A stretch of 64,000 nucleotides of DNA from Nilaparvata lugens (taxonomy: Eukaryota > Arthropoda > Insecta > Hemiptera > Delphacidae): the NCBI RefSeq assembly GCF_014356525.2, contig NC_052504.1, positions 58,717,137-58,781,136 of the forward strand. Reading direction: 5' to 3'. Of the stretch, positions 25,080-39,026 are shown in pieces. The notes beneath the pieces were generated by a model. It was given only the letters and a program-made list of their open reading frames with translations. It had not been told where the DNA came from and did no database searches. Within the stretch, counting starts at the first letter, position 1. The number at the start of each line of letters is the position of its first letter. The position numbers were made by a program, and so were the translations under genes.

Positions 25080-28000
25080 ACACTGATTGTATTTCTGAGC
25101 CAGCGTCGTATTCAGTTGAAGCGAATCCCCGGCTTCCCGTACGCACAGGGGCGCGAGTGCGCAACTCACACCAGTGGAGTCGCTATTTTTAAGATTCCAC
25201 TTCGCGGCAACCGGCAACCGCTCTTTCCAAAATACTCACACACAGAGCCTTTATTGAACGAGCAGACCAGTTCTGGTGCCAAACGTATATTAATATTCTA
25301 GTTGGTCATTTCTGCTTCAAACGTCAAGTAAATTATACATTCTACTATTGCGCAGTTACAATCATAACACACATGTGAGAAAATTATGATACTAGGCTCT
25401 GACACCAACAACATAATAACCCATACATGAGATCTTCAATCAACAACCTGATTTACAATATCAAACCTACTTTCTCACATCCAGAACGTACCTGTGGACC
25501 AGTATCTATGTGCAAGTCCTCCTACACATAACTACATTCATTATTATTATCAATGAAATCAAAATAGTAGACAAAGATAATATCTTTTGGAATCTTCCAG
25601 GAATAAATAGATAACATCGAGCAAGCACAATGAAATTGGTACAATTTAGTTATTGGTGAATGAATGATTTTTATTGCATACAAGAAAAATTACATCAGTT
25701 TTTTACTCGCGCTAAATTGACTCCCAGAAAACGTAGATTGAATTTACTAAAAGAGTAAAGATCCACTATATGAAGCAAGCTTGTTGCAAGAACGGGTGTA
25801 ATATTGAAAATTTGGAAGTTGCTTATTGATCATAAATTTGTAACATTTGGAGCAAGTGCAGAAGAGTGTTACAGCTAATCGGAAATAGGAATGGATTCAC
25901 CAAAAATCAATAACGTCGGAAATAATGATGGTCAGTGTTCTAATATGGAAACAAAACTTTCAAACAGGTATGCTAACGTTGAACGAATGAAGCTGAGGTG
26001 AACGTTAACGCATAAGAACTGAGACCGGATGAGCTTCGGTTGAGTTATCTTTGGGCATTAAGGAAGAAGATGGAAGGACAAAGCTGCAGACCACAAATAT
26101 CGATTTCAGAAAGGACATAAACTGCAATTGAACCTAATACAGAACCTGGTTTGGCAACCAGTCAACACAGCACACCTGTCTGTGAAGTGAACCTGGTTTA
26201 CGTCCACAACACACTCACAAGGCCCAACAGTTACGAAAGGTGACTGAACTGTGGCACAATTCCTTGGAAAATTATGTCTCATTAATGGGCTAATTTCTTG
26301 GTTAATTATTACTGACCGATCATGAGCCACGAATGGCATGACCGTTTCGAAGCTATGGGCTATTAAAGCTATTACAACGATAAATTCCCAATTTGGACAC
26401 TTGATTCCACGCTCTAATCCTTTTCCATATGATAGTGATGTCAGTCACATTTACTATCGCCATCAAATTACGCTACTTATTGGATTGTGAAGTCGGGGCC
26501 ATCAATACGAATGATAATGTATAATCTATTATTGTAGCTGCACGACCAACACGTTTTCTGTTTCATAGACATGTGTTCAGAGTAACAATAATATTTTGAA
26601 GAGATTAGATAAAAGAATGTAACCAGTTAATGAAATCTATCCCGGGATTTGACAAAGATCAAGGATGATTACTATAGCAAAATATCAACTTCATCTACTT
26701 CGTTATCAGAACCAATACATCAAAGTCACAATAAATCAAATCCATCAAGGTGATGAATGAAAATACATTACATTGAGGATTATATATTAAGGAGTATCTG
26801 CTAAAATATACATTTGCAAAGCTAAGAACCTACTTTGAATACTTCAAGTATTGAAAAAATCCGTTTCAAACCTTATGAATCTTGTATTGCAGGTATGAGT
26901 TTCAAGAATGAATCACTCTTCAAATGTTATGAATAAAACATAAAAAATAGCATCATACAGAATAGTTATTCAGTTCTTTCAAATATAATTTGAATTGCAG
27001 ATGGGAGAGACCTGTCATAGGATTCTTGTAGAATAACTTGCGTCAATGAATAAATGGATAATTTTCATCTCTTATACATTTTTTTTTAAACTTGAACAAA
27101 TTTTAATCACAACTGAAACTAATCTATCTGATTTTTCATTTTATCAACATTTACCAATTACTAATTCATGTGATAAGTGTATAGTTATGTATTCAACAGA
27201 AACAATTTTCCTACTTGAATTGAAAACTTATTTCATTTCATTTAAAGTACACCCGTTAATTGTGGTGAAATATGTATAATATAATTATTACACATTTAAA
27301 CTTCCAAAATGAGGTTTTCAATTTATGTTCTCTCTAATCAAGGTTTACCAATTTATGTAATTAATTAGAACCAGGTATGTGGTGACGGGAAGCAGCGGCA
27401 AGCGAATTGGAGGCGACCTGATCTACATACCGAAAAATCAAGCGGAAAATCAAAGAGCTGCACAGTAATTGTTGGCAAGAAGGGCCACAGGCCGCTGTTA
27501 ACATCAATTTCCTAACGGGAAAGCCACGTCGCACTGGAACGGCGAATGGATGGATATAACGGTAGGCGCCTTCTTGCTGCTGCCGCTGCTTACTCCACTT
27601 CTTCAAAGTGCTCCGTGGTTCCTGGTCCTGGTCCTGCTCCTCCAGGCACCTGGGGACTCCTCCCCCTCCTCCTCCACCTCATACCACCTCCCTCATTTCC
27701 CATTGTGTCCCGAATCGTGCCTCAGTCATCAAAATAATAACTTCAAGCCACAAGAAGAAACTACGACAATCCTTTCTATTCCACATGCATGCATCGGATT
27801 GATCGATGGTTCAACATAACTGTGAATTTTAGGTGATGCCAGCCACAATAGCTGTTGAAACGAGATGTAAATGGTTGAGAGAGTGAGTGCTGGACCTGAC
27901 TGACTGGCTTGTCAAGTCCTGACTGATATAAACACATAATTCAATCAATAAAGCTTTAAAGTGTTGTATTACTGTATCTGATTTTCCTGTCTGCCAATAG

Positions 28001-28260
28001 TAACGGGATGAGAAATCAAGCATAATTTTATTCGCTGAAATTATTTGAAAACACCTTTCACGAGAAGGGAAATGAAAAATGACAGTTTAATAAATTTTAC
28101 TTTATTCACTGAATTCTTCCACCACAATAATGGCACTACTAATTCTACAGTACCAGTAATAGTCATTACTAGCTCAAAGATTAATTTTCGACTTCTATCA
28201 ATTTGAGCTCATAAAAGCACAGTATACATACAGTATGGAAACTTGGCTAGTACCCTGACG
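25080..28260. other. Presumed intronic DNA
   Basis: GC-richer patches lie at 25,100-25,270 and 27,360-27,760. Near 25,660-25,700 the minus strand reads TTGTATGCAATAAAAATCAT followed by TCATTC copies, which resembles a non-LTR retroelement 3' tail. No open frame has a recognised motif. Confidence 0.4.
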
Positions 28261-28263
28261 CTA

Positions 28264-28425
28264 AAATCCGCCATCTTGTTAGGAAGCGCCGCATTGTAAT
28301 AGTATTAATGGTAGGTTCGGATCACTTTAATGATCCGGATCAATTGATCTCATTCACTGCCACGAGCCAATCAGAAGACCAGGATTGGAACTTCCCAAGG
28401 TCACGTGACGTGTTTAGTATTGGCG
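28264..28425. promoter_or_regulatory. Promoter-like motif cluster (YY1, CCAAT, E-box)
   Basis: On the minus strand, AAGATGGCGGAT (28266-28277) matches the YY1/Pho core. CCAATCAG lies at 28367-28374 and inverted CCAAT (ATTGG) at 28384 and 28419. The perfect palindrome GTCACGTGAC at 28400-28409 is the extended E-box preferred by MITF/TFEB/USF-type bHLH-zip proteins. A 12-bp palindrome TGATCCGGATCA is at 28331-28342. The grouping resembles a housekeeping promoter. It could instead be a repeat terminus. Confidence 0.3.
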
Positions 28426-30480
28426 TCATGTAATAAGCATTGGTTAGATAGGCGATTGATTACAAGTTTCCATTCTGTACCTATTCTGTGATAAAAGTTT
28501 GAATCTATTTTCAAATTCTATCACTTTGAGAACGGTTTTAGCTTGAAGAAACGGTTCATTCGAATAGACCAAGCAGCTTAGACCTGAAGCTGTGTAAATT
28601 GAAACCACTAAAGTAACGAGAGCAAATCATTATAGGTTCCCGACATTGAGAATTATACAGCCTTTGGATGTTTTCATAGGTAAACGTATAATTCCATTAT
28701 TTACAATGTAAATAAATAGTTTAATGCACTATTAAGTAAGGTCTTAGTGACCTGTAATGTGTCACCCTTTTGCAATTTCAAATACTGAATCATCAATTCC
28801 TTGAAAACGTTCAACAATACTGTAATTAAACTTAAACCATGTTCGCATTCAACACCTATAATCAAGTATTTCCTGGAATGTTGGTTAAGGACAACGGAAC
28901 TGAATAGAAGGTCATACTTTTGAATGTACGTTGCACTAAATATTGTAGTTTGCTAATACTGCAAAGAACAAAGAGGGAGTTTGGTGAGAGGCAAAAGTCA
29001 GCAGTCAGTGTGAGGAGAAACAAAATTCTTGTAACCTTCCCAACTCAGAACGCGCGCGCACAAGATGATAATTATATGAAACTTTGTCAGGTGAGAGTAT
29101 TTCGAGCCAAGTGGACAGGAGCTCAAACACCTTCACACCAACTGATGATACCACGTGACTGCAAATGCAAGGACTACAAGTTTCTAGTATACAGGTTGTG
29201 AAAACAGCTTGCTAAAACTGTTCTTGCAATTAAAAATAAAATACTGACACTTATACAGGTATGATTGAAATTATAATGTTAAATATTTCAATATTCTTAT
29301 GCATGGTAATGTAACTTCAAACATGGTTGAAAAGATGTTACTAATAGCGCTGGCTTCCTCTCTCTACCCTGATTCAAATTAAAATTGAATATTTTATCTT
29401 TTAAGGTATTGGAAAGAAATACGTAAAAAACCAGGGTTTCTATAATCTTATTCGCTGATTCACTCAATAGAAAATTCATGAGAATTTCACGATAATAGTT
29501 ATCGTCGCAGACAAAATTCTCAGAGAAGTAAAGTGATATTTGAAAGATCATTCGTGTCTAGTTGTAATTATCAATTATTTGAAGCGTCCATGCAAGAATC
29601 TGAATTCAAATGTTCATGTTGATTAAACAAAAGGGATTATTTATCCTCCAAACTGTTTCTATGACACGAACTATCTACAAGATTGATTAAATACAACAAC
29701 TGTGAATACACAATAAATTTACAAACAAATAGACCGGACTTGAAACTAATGTATTCCACAAGTGTGAGCATAATTAGGTATTATTTGTGCATTGAAGTAA
29801 GGGCCAGGTGTTCAACAGACATTGCACAGCATAATGAGGAGTGCAGTGGGATTCACTTTAAAGTGACAGCATTGTTTATGACTAACATCGATGCTTCCCA
29901 TTCATCTAATGCTGAAAGTCTAAAGTTTTTCTCAATATAGCACTATTCATGAATATTTATGTTGTCAATTCGAGACAGTTGATCTAATACTTGATAGTGA
30001 AAGGCATTCTGAAATGGCTAGGGCTGAAAAAGCACTCAGGTGATTAGACATAAGCAATAAATAATATTGCGATGCAAAAAACGCATTCCATAACTATCTA
30101 CACATTCCATTCTGGAATTACAACCATGTAAACAGAGGACTCAATAATTAGCAGTTTCAATTGTCAATCTAACGGGTTATTTCATGATTTTGAAGCAAGG
30201 GGATTGCAAAAGATGTTATCCTTGGCTTTTACTTCTACACCCTCTACAGTCATGAGATTTTGAGAATTATTATAATTATTTCATAGTAGAGCCATCTAAT
30301 TACGTTAGAGTTAATTCATACACAACTATTTGAAGAGAATATGACTAGTTTCCAAGTAAGGAAAAGATTAAGTTTAGCTTGACACTAAATTTGCTAGGTT
30401 ATATTACACTTCAGGTGCATGAATCATTGATGCATTTGTGTCGTATCATGAGTATTCATAATAGAGATAATTACTAAAAG
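28426..30480. other. Presumed intronic DNA
   Basis: A 93-codon open frame at 28,920-29,201 on the plus strand follows the promoter-like cluster but shows no recognised motif. The rest is AT-rich and featureless. Confidence 0.45.
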
Positions 30481-30603
30481 ACTGAGCAGTAGGAGTTTTC
30501 AAAACTCCCAGTTAACTACAAGTCAGAAATTCACTTATTACAGTTTGATTCTCCTTGATACTGAGCAGTAGAAGTTTTCAAAGCATCCAGTTATAAGTCA
30601 GAG
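30481..30603 (+). repeat. Short tandem duplication, period about 79 bp
   Basis: ACTGAGCAGTAGGAGTTTTC at 30481 is repeated with small changes at 30560. Both copies continue into a CCCAGTTA/TCCAGTTA and AAGTCAGA series. The second copy is slightly shorter. Confidence 0.7.
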
Positions 30604-31452
30604 CTTTATTCTCCCTTTTCAACAGTAGTACAAATTCATTCCGATATTTTACGGCCACAACATAAATCTGAACTCCCATCTTCAATACTGTACTTGCAAA
30701 CTGTTGTCTAATAATTACACAAGTGTGCAACTGTTGAACCACTCAATCAGTGAATCGTAGAACAATTCGATGAGCGCACTCATCATCCATTCACAAAAAT
30801 TATCATCTGTGAAGCATCATCGTATTGTGATTCACTTCATAAAACTAGATTAAACATGATGAAATTATCCAAGCATCGATTTTCTGAATTATGCAATAAT
30901 TCATTAATTACAAGCTGTGAACAAAGATGAATTAGTCACACGTTGGAAATAGGTGAATGTCAGGCAACTTGAAAAACAAATTTTCAAAGTTTCTTGTCGA
31001 TCGAAAGATAAGAAATTTCAGATAGAAAAGAATAGACAAGAGGAAAAATGGATGACATATTAGAAATACGAAAGAACTAGAACCGCGTAAGTGATCTACA
31101 ATGCGCATTCATGTCAGGTGATTCTATATGCCAATACAGTATTTAAATAATAATCCAATGTTTCAACAGCTTATCTACAGTACTGTCAATGATTGTGTGC
31201 AACTATGTTTCTGACATATTACTCAATATATTTTGGAATTTCTTGGCAGCCGATACTCGATATTCCTCATTGTTATCAGATAAAACCTGAGCTGTGGTAG
31301 CCCATAACTCAATCCTGTTCGCCCTATCACGCCTACAATTCAACAACTGACGAAATGAGGATCCAATCTGTGCACAGGCAACATAATCAGCATAAGCCAG
31401 CCAGAGCAGACCTGTACAGGCACGACAAACGCTTTGTAAGCGATCCAAGAGG

Positions 31453-31496
31453 TGACGTAACAGCCTGGAGCAGCAGCAGCAGCAGCGTTACGTAAC
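31453..31496. promoter_or_regulatory. bZIP-type palindrome pair
   Basis: TGACGTAA at 31453-31460 (CRE-like) and the perfect palindrome GTTACGTAAC at 31487-31496. The latter's TTACGTAA core is the ideal PAR-bZIP/C-EBP site. A CAG triplet run lies between them. The surrounding 31,380-31,760 is GC-richer than its flanks. Candidate regulatory site. Confidence 0.35.
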
Positions 31497-31499
31497 GTC

Positions 31500-34400
31500 A
31501 GCTGTTGCCTCTATAACCATCGGCATAAGCCTCTGCTACCCATTCTTGCCAGTTTGCAACACATCAGAGGATCAGAGCAGAGCTCACCAAACTAGCTGGT
31601 GCCTGGTGCTGGGCATCTGATCTGTCATCCAGTAAACTCAAACCGCTGGGAAGAAACCTGATGCTGCCACTTCCTGCACCCAACAAACAGCCCGTAACTC
31701 GATGCCAAACTCGCAAAAAATGCACCGAAATAGATTGGCTTCTCAAATTCAACGTCAGCCCCCCACAGGCTTCGAACCCTTCTATTAAACATTTATAAAA
31801 TGAATGGCGGATTTAAGGTGTTCAGTTTCAGCATGAAACTATGGCTATGAGTGGATTATGCATACGGTAGGCTATATTATGGATATGAGCTAAAATATGT
31901 CGAGAGAATCACAATGCAAATTATTGAAATGAGATTGGTTAATATTTGGCACAGTCCACAACAGTAAAAAGAAAGTATTCAACTTACAACTTAAACTTTA
32001 TAGCTTCATTTTATTTATTGTTGTTTTCTAAAACAGATTTTGTTAGAGTAATTTTTCCAGTTAAAATATTGTGGAGACTTGAGTGAATGAATTGAAAAAT
32101 GCAATGAATAAAAGAAAAGAGAGATCCAAATGAATAGAATTGGAGATGGATGTTACAATGAGATCTATATTGAATTATATTTAGAAAATTCAGACCTGAC
32201 ATCTAACAAAACGTTTTATTTACATTTGTATAATAAAACAAAGAAGATTGCGGTATTTACATCAATTTATTGTCTCATCCAAACGTCCTTGTATAATAGA
32301 TTCTGTATATCTTGTGATAGGAGGACAGGAAAAAAATATGGTACTCACATTTTATTAACAGATGCACATCAATGTAAATAAATAATTCACATTATTCCCA
32401 AAAATAACTCACTAAGACATGATTCAGGCAACGCAGCTTTTCTAGCTATAAATCAAACAACCATATGTTAGTATGAAAACGTGCGTGATAACCATCTAAA
32501 ATATACTTTCAATACAGGTCGCAGGAATAATGAATACAACAAACGAAATCAACCTTCTTCCTCTTTAATAGAAACTTATTTTCTTTTCTCCTCTCCTCAT
32601 TCAATGATAAGGACACATAACTATGATCTTATCATCATATATATATATTTTTTCTCTCTTAATCTCATTTTATGTGATATGGACCCCTGAATATTGCTGG
32701 CATAAAACAAATTTTAATTAAGATTTGTTTAATTTTTATTTTCAATAAAACAAAAATGCATTATCTAATCTAAATCATTTCATTTCTGAATGCCTGTATG
32801 AACTTTCAACTTAAATGCCTTTCAACCTGGCCCTGAATGCACTAAAATGTGAATCTTAGTACAAATTGGAATAAAGTTTTAGTGAAGTGAACTGCTCTGT
32901 GGAATTTGTAAGAGGAAGCTGAGTTGTGAGATTGTGAGAGGCGTCAGGTCACGTAGCGGTAGCGGCACTGCAACGCGATATAGAGAGAGCAATGGAAGCC
33001 CGGCAATTGAAAGCATCAGACACCGTACAGGAAGCAAGAGGCAGCAAGGCAACTCAAGCCCTCGGGCCTGGAGTGCAGTGTGCAGTTTCTATTGCTAGAA
33101 GCTCAAAACTGTAGTTGAAAAGTTTGAATAGATTTTCCGATATTGCAGTTATAGAATATCATCCAGAGAAAAAGAATTCAACGCCATTAAAATTGAATCG
33201 ATCGCTTCAAGCTATCAGAGAATCTCAATTGAGAATAATTCTACGATAAGTGTTGATGTAAATGATCCCTCTCAACTTGATTCAAAATTCAATTGAACTA
33301 GAAATACATGGTGGGCTACACAAGTGGGCTACTCTGTACAGAAAGCCGTACTATCTTCAATCAAAGTGTCACATCTAGAGATCTAGATATCTATTATTCA
33401 TATGCAAACAGCTTACAGCAGTCTAGTAGTAGCAGCTTACTTCAGAGGAAAACTATTATTAACTACCTCATTTTGATTCCACGTTGATATGATGTAATTT
33501 GAACACATTCTGTTCTAATACTTTCTCTTTTATTATTATTATCAAGAATGTACTACTGATCAATGGTTAGGTATGGGCAAACCAATTCAAATACGTCTAC
33601 TTACTTCATAAATTCGCATCCTAAACGAATAGAAAATATCTGATTAATATAGTAAATATTTGATTTCTTATACTGTATAACTAAATTGAAGTGGGTTAAG
33701 AAGCATTATATTTCACTTGATCGTCTTAATTATAAATCTCATTCATATACTTCTGTATCGATAACAACAATCCTCTCTTTCGAATAAGTCCAATTATTGT
33801 ATCATATCCCTCTGTAATATTTTCCGTATCTGTACTTTGTACTGTAAACTGGTTATCTGTACCCCATTAGATTATATCTGAGATATTTTCTATTATATTT
33901 GCGAATTTGCCTAACATGAGACATGTGTAACACATTGGTCTAGATCATTTTTCGAATATATCATTATAGTGGAATATATTTGAGCATAATTCAACAGGAA
34001 TCTCTTCAAACACATTCAATTCTGAAAGTAAAGTACGAGTGTCCTTTCCTCATGAGTCGTTTAAACTTCTCACCTGCATTTCTATCATTTCTACATAAAT
34101 TTCATTAGTCTCTCCAACATTACTTTTGAATACTATTAGGACCAGAAAACCTTTTTGCAATTTGAGAGATGTCCAGTATTCTCCATCCATCTATTTCATC
34201 TCATTGCTTACTTCTTCCAACCTCCAACAAAATCCGAGACAAGATAACATGGGAACTAAATATTCAAGTCAAATAGATTAACGATCCGACAGCCAGACCT
34301 CCATGTCAAAGAAATTAGCCTTCTGACAGCCACCTTATGACTAACAAGATTATTTGAGTGACTGACCATGATTTGGAAAATGGATGTTTTGGCGAGTATG

Positions 34401-37400
34401 GATTGACAAATAGTTGATTTCGATTCACCAGTCACTTCTATATAAGTGAGGTGGCCAAGTAGACATAGGCCTGTGGTTGTATGCATTAAACTGGCTGAGA
34501 ATTGGAGTGGCTTTCCACCTGCCAAGCTGGAACATGCATGAGGCAAGGCAGTCTCGCATGTCCATGTCGGTCCGTCAGTCAGTCCTGCGCGCGTCACGAT
34601 CGCTGTTTTAAGGCAAGTGAAAGTCGATTCGGTCGAAAAGGTTTTTGACCGGTAACTAAGACCAACCAGGATGATAAGTTTGTCCTGTTCTTTCGCACAC
34701 AACTGACAAAGAAGGCAGACAAGAGCATCGCAAGACGCGCGGAATTACATTGCAATGGCAGTGACGTTTTCGAAGAGGAAGCGTGAACGAACGAACGAAC
34801 AGTGTTCAGACGAAAATGACCAGAGGACGGAACGACCGAGTTATTCGGTTCTCACACTATCTGCCTCTTTTCCTACGTGAGATTCATTACAAACTGACAA
34901 CATTCCTAATGAATTACACCAACGGCTTCATATTCAACCAACGCTGCCAGTTTGCTAGGATTCTGACCATCGTTTCCAAGCAGAAAATCTTCCAACCGTG
35001 GAAAACACGTAGCCTCCTCCCTCCTCTCCACCTACCCCTCCGACACCCACCACACATACAGACATAACAACACAACAATTTCTTTCAGCAACCATGAAGA
35101 AAAAATAATAACAGCGAAAACAAGATGATAGACAACGAAGGAGAAGAGAAGATGAAAAGGTAGGAAGCGTGTAATGGAATTGGACAGCCAGCACCCAGCA
35201 CCCTCCTGTCAGCGGGAAAAGCCTATTTCAGAAGTAATTCATTTTTTACAACGAAACAGAAAAATGCAGGATTCGATTTACAAAATCGGTGATCATTGGA
35301 AAAGGTACTTTACTATAACATGACTATCTAATAGCCTGCACTTGTGGTATTCATAGTCAGATCATAATAAAACATTATTATGTGAAACATATTCATTGGA
35401 AAAGGAATTTTAATCAACACTTACCGGTTCTTGAAAACAAGTTAAGAAACCTTTTGTTATTAGTTGAATGAATTTCAATAGGTTTTCCGTTCAACTGAAA
35501 AATTGACCATTTACTAGAAAATAGGTAGGTAGTTTTAGACTTGCAATAAAACCTTATTTTTAACGTCTTGATAAAATTTGTACTTTGAAAAAGAAATCAG
35601 ATTCAAATTATTATAGCTTTAATCACAGTGTTATGAAGGGGATTTTGAACCAACTTGTGAATTTATCATTTTAATTTCAAAAGAGTGATTAATAGGTACC
35701 TGTTTAGGTTTAGTAGACTCTACTTCTATAGAATCTTGCTTTTCACAGCTGTGTGACCGACTCGGAACGAAGGTGACCTTACGTACTGATCTAACAAAAT
35801 AAGCTTCACTAAAGAATTTAACTCAGTATATCTAATAATATAGTCTATAGCAATCTCTATCAAGGTTTTGGTGAAATCCTGATTTCAGGACACTGAAATA
35901 ACTTGATTAAGTTCAGCATGTCACTACGGTATTAAGCCTATTAATATTTATCATTATTTATAAATATTTTAAAAGTAGTTTTCTTTCAAAATAGTGTTAG
36001 TTTTTCATTACTGTAATTTAATAGCATGAATTTCTCATGAATTTCAATGAATCTTAGAAACAAGGGTTTGAGGCAATCGGAATAAAAATTATTCCACCAC
36101 AATTATTCCACAAATTAATTAATTTTCAAAATTAATTACCGGTAATAAATGCTCGATTTATACAACTTCATAGATAATTAAATTTATTCTTTAGAATAAA
36201 TAAATGAATCAGTGAAGTCTACATAGTCAAGACAAACTAATAATATATTGCCGATTTCCCCTGAAGCCAATAAATTCTATGTTTAAGCTGAAAATTCATT
36301 AAATTACATAGATAGCCTACAATCAGTATTTATATAGACAAATATTCAGGTGCATCATAGCTTTTGGAATGTTGGAATCTTACATAAATCTTTATTGAAA
36401 TTAATCAAAAAATAATTCTATTTCCTACATTAGCTGAATAATTCTATCAAAAATAGCTCATGAACATGAATAAATGAAGTTGTACTCTAGTAGTACCGTA
36501 CAGAAATTTTTTAGATTTAAATAATACCGCTTTCCAATGAGTTCCCACGTTACGTTGTAAACACTGAAAGAAGAGTGACAACAGTAAACAAACCGATGAA
36601 CATAGCACTGGAACAAAAGGAAGATTATTCAAAAGTTGTCCACAGGAATTCTAAAGGATCACAAGGGTGGCCAGAATAGCAAAACAATGAATGAGAATAG
36701 GGAAAGATTCCGGAAGAGACATACAACAAAGGAGGCTTTAGTTTCGGACACAAAAAGAAATGAGTAGGTGTGTGGGGAAGTGAATAGGCAAGAGAATACC
36801 AGGAACTGCCAGAAAACCGACCGCAAAGTAGAGTAGTCCTTTGTTAGGCACTTGCTCAACTATTACAAAGATACTTCCAAAACTACATTGGGGTCTATTC
36901 TCCCACCCCTCCTACTCAATGCAAATTACTTCCAGTTGATGAACTCAAATAATATACAAACAATCTCATTAGTCACAATATTGACGTCAGGTATCTCAAA
37001 TTAATATAATTCATAACTCAAGACTGATTACAAATACATCATATTATGAATATTTTTATTCAAGCAGTAATTCATATCCTATCTATTAAGCAATATCAAA
37101 ATAAAATTTACTAATTGACAAATAACTGAATGCAAATTAGGCTAATTCAATTATTGTCTATGACAAGTAGCCTATTTATCCTTTCAAATAATGTCTTAAA
37201 AAGGTACGAATATATTTTGTTTATTGCAATTATGAGGGATAATTCATACCTATAAGTTATTTCATTCAATGCATAATAAAGAACTGTGATTGGATATTCA
37301 AGTTTTTTGTTATATAAATACAGCTACCAATATTTTAAGTACGGTACCATAGTTTAGAACTGCATAAAGTGTAAAATATTTAGGCAATCCTATTGTAGAA

Positions 37401-38659
37401 CAAAATTGATGGGGACAGAGATTGGATAACAGTTCTTTCTTTATTCATGTATTTTTCAATATAAATAGGTACTACTGGCTTATACATTAAATGACAGTAG
37501 GCCTACATTATTGCTAAGTAATCAACGAATTTCACAGTACCGATTTAAAATTTCAAAGTATTAAAAATTAATTAATAAGAATAAAGATTGAATGCGATTT
37601 GAATAACGATAATATAATATATTGTGATATAACAACATAAATCGGTGTTTCAACAAAAATAAATATTGTCGGCTCTGAAAAGAATATACGCAGTATAGGC
37701 TCTATAAAGCACGGTAACTTATTGTAAATCTTACGAATTTAGTGTAGGCTACATACTCTACATCGGTTACCTATTTTTATAAGGTCTCAATCCAAAATAA
37801 TTTATCCAAGACCATCAAATCAAATATTTTCAAACACTCAGGTCATCAAAACCAATAGACTTCTAACTTACATTGAATACAGTATTCAAATCTACAAAAT
37901 TTCCAATTTGAATTTGAAATTCCAGAATATATTATTGTTGTGTTGACTTAATAGTAATCAAGCTCTATAGAAAAACAAATTTTTGCATTGAAAAAATGTA
38001 CACTATGTAGTCAATTGCTTCCAGGAAAACTTTCACCAGTGTTATTTACTAATTTGTAGAGAAGCTTTGTAACTTCCACGCAACATATCACTTCAAAATA
38101 GAGAACAGCACAATCTGGCAACACAGCAATTAGTAGATGTTTTCGTAACTTTCAGTCAGATTGATATAGATTTAGCAATACAGGACATCCAAACAGCATT
38201 ATCTTCCAGTATTTTCAAGCAAATTCTGATTCATTCAATCACTAGGCCCCTACATTAGACCTGGGTTCATCGTCGTATCAGTCCACAAGCAACGTTTCAA
38301 AATACAGTAGGTAATATTTTTGATCTTCTTCCACAATAATGAACAGTGATACGACAGTACCTGAAGTGCGCTGGAAAAGGAAATAATCAATAAAGCAAGA
38401 GCTAGGAAAAAAGTGATAAATACAGTGTACTATATTTATGAGGGTGGTGGGAGGGTAAGTAGCACCATATCTGTCAGTTCTAGATGTAAATAAGGAATAG
38501 GCACAGTGAGATAAACAGAATTTTTATAAAAACCAAGTTGAAAAAGTTAAAATTAGACTGATAGTAGGCCTATACGGACCGTATAGAAATATTGTTTGTT
38601 TACAACCTAATACTATGAGAAGTCATATTCCAAGGGGAATACTTGTATGAAAACATTTA
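31500..38659. other. Presumed intronic DNA
   Basis: GC-richer patches occur at 31,500-31,760, 32,890-33,120 and 34,500-35,200, the last with a (GAAC)n run near 34,785. A 148-codon minus-strand open frame at 34,256-34,702 has no recognised motif. I found no exon that could continue spen after its first coding exon. Confidence 0.45.
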
Positions 38660-38976
38660 AATTTTTATCGTGAATTCAGTTTAAATTGTATATTGAACAT
38701 GTAACTTCAAATAAAAAATGAATTTGATAAGATAGAGATAATTTTTCTGTCAGAAATTTCCTAAAAACACATGCGTGTAGAAGTTCAGTTCACATTGACT
38801 TTCTGACAGAGAACTCGGTTTTTCATCGTGAATTCAGTTTGAATATTGTTGATTGAACATGTAACTTCATGATAAAAATGAATTTGATAAGATTGAGATT
38901 ATTTTTTTGTCAGAAATTTGGTAAGAAACACACATGCATGTAGTTCAGTTGACAGTCACTTTCTGACAGAAAACTT
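38660..38976 (+). repeat. Tandem duplication beside the spen start exon, unit 158 bp
   Basis: Unit 1 (from 38,660) and unit 2 (from 38,818) share TCGTGAATTCAGTTT, TTGAACATGTAACTTCA, AATGAATTTGATAAGAT, a GTCAGAAATTT motif, CACATG..TGTAG..TTCAG and CACTTTCTGACAGA, in the same order with period 158. A partial third copy (GTGAGAATTCAAGGTGAA) follows, up to about 39,005. Each unit contains an inverted pair, GTCAGAAA and TTTCTGACAG, so each could fold. The array ends about 50 bases from the exon 1 donor inside spen intron 1. Confidence 0.85.
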
Positions 38977-39026
38977 GTGTTTTCTGTGAGAATTCAAGGT
39001 GAACTAGATGAGATAAGGACTCTTAC

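Noticed and set aside
28920..29201. 93-codon open frame downstream of the promoter-like cluster
   Set aside because: No domain or splice support. The link to the motif cluster is position only.
31203..31448. 81-codon minus-strand open frame with protein-like composition
   Set aside because: I recognise no family and see no splice or poly(A) support. It lies beside a probable regulatory motif patch.
31760..31790. GGTTCGAA-like tRNA B-box on the minus strand
   Set aside because: No matching A-box or cloverleaf could be drawn upstream.
34256..34702. 148-codon minus-strand open frame
   Set aside because: No recognisable motif, no clear splice or start context, and no conserved pattern. Plausible by chance in a GC-richer patch.
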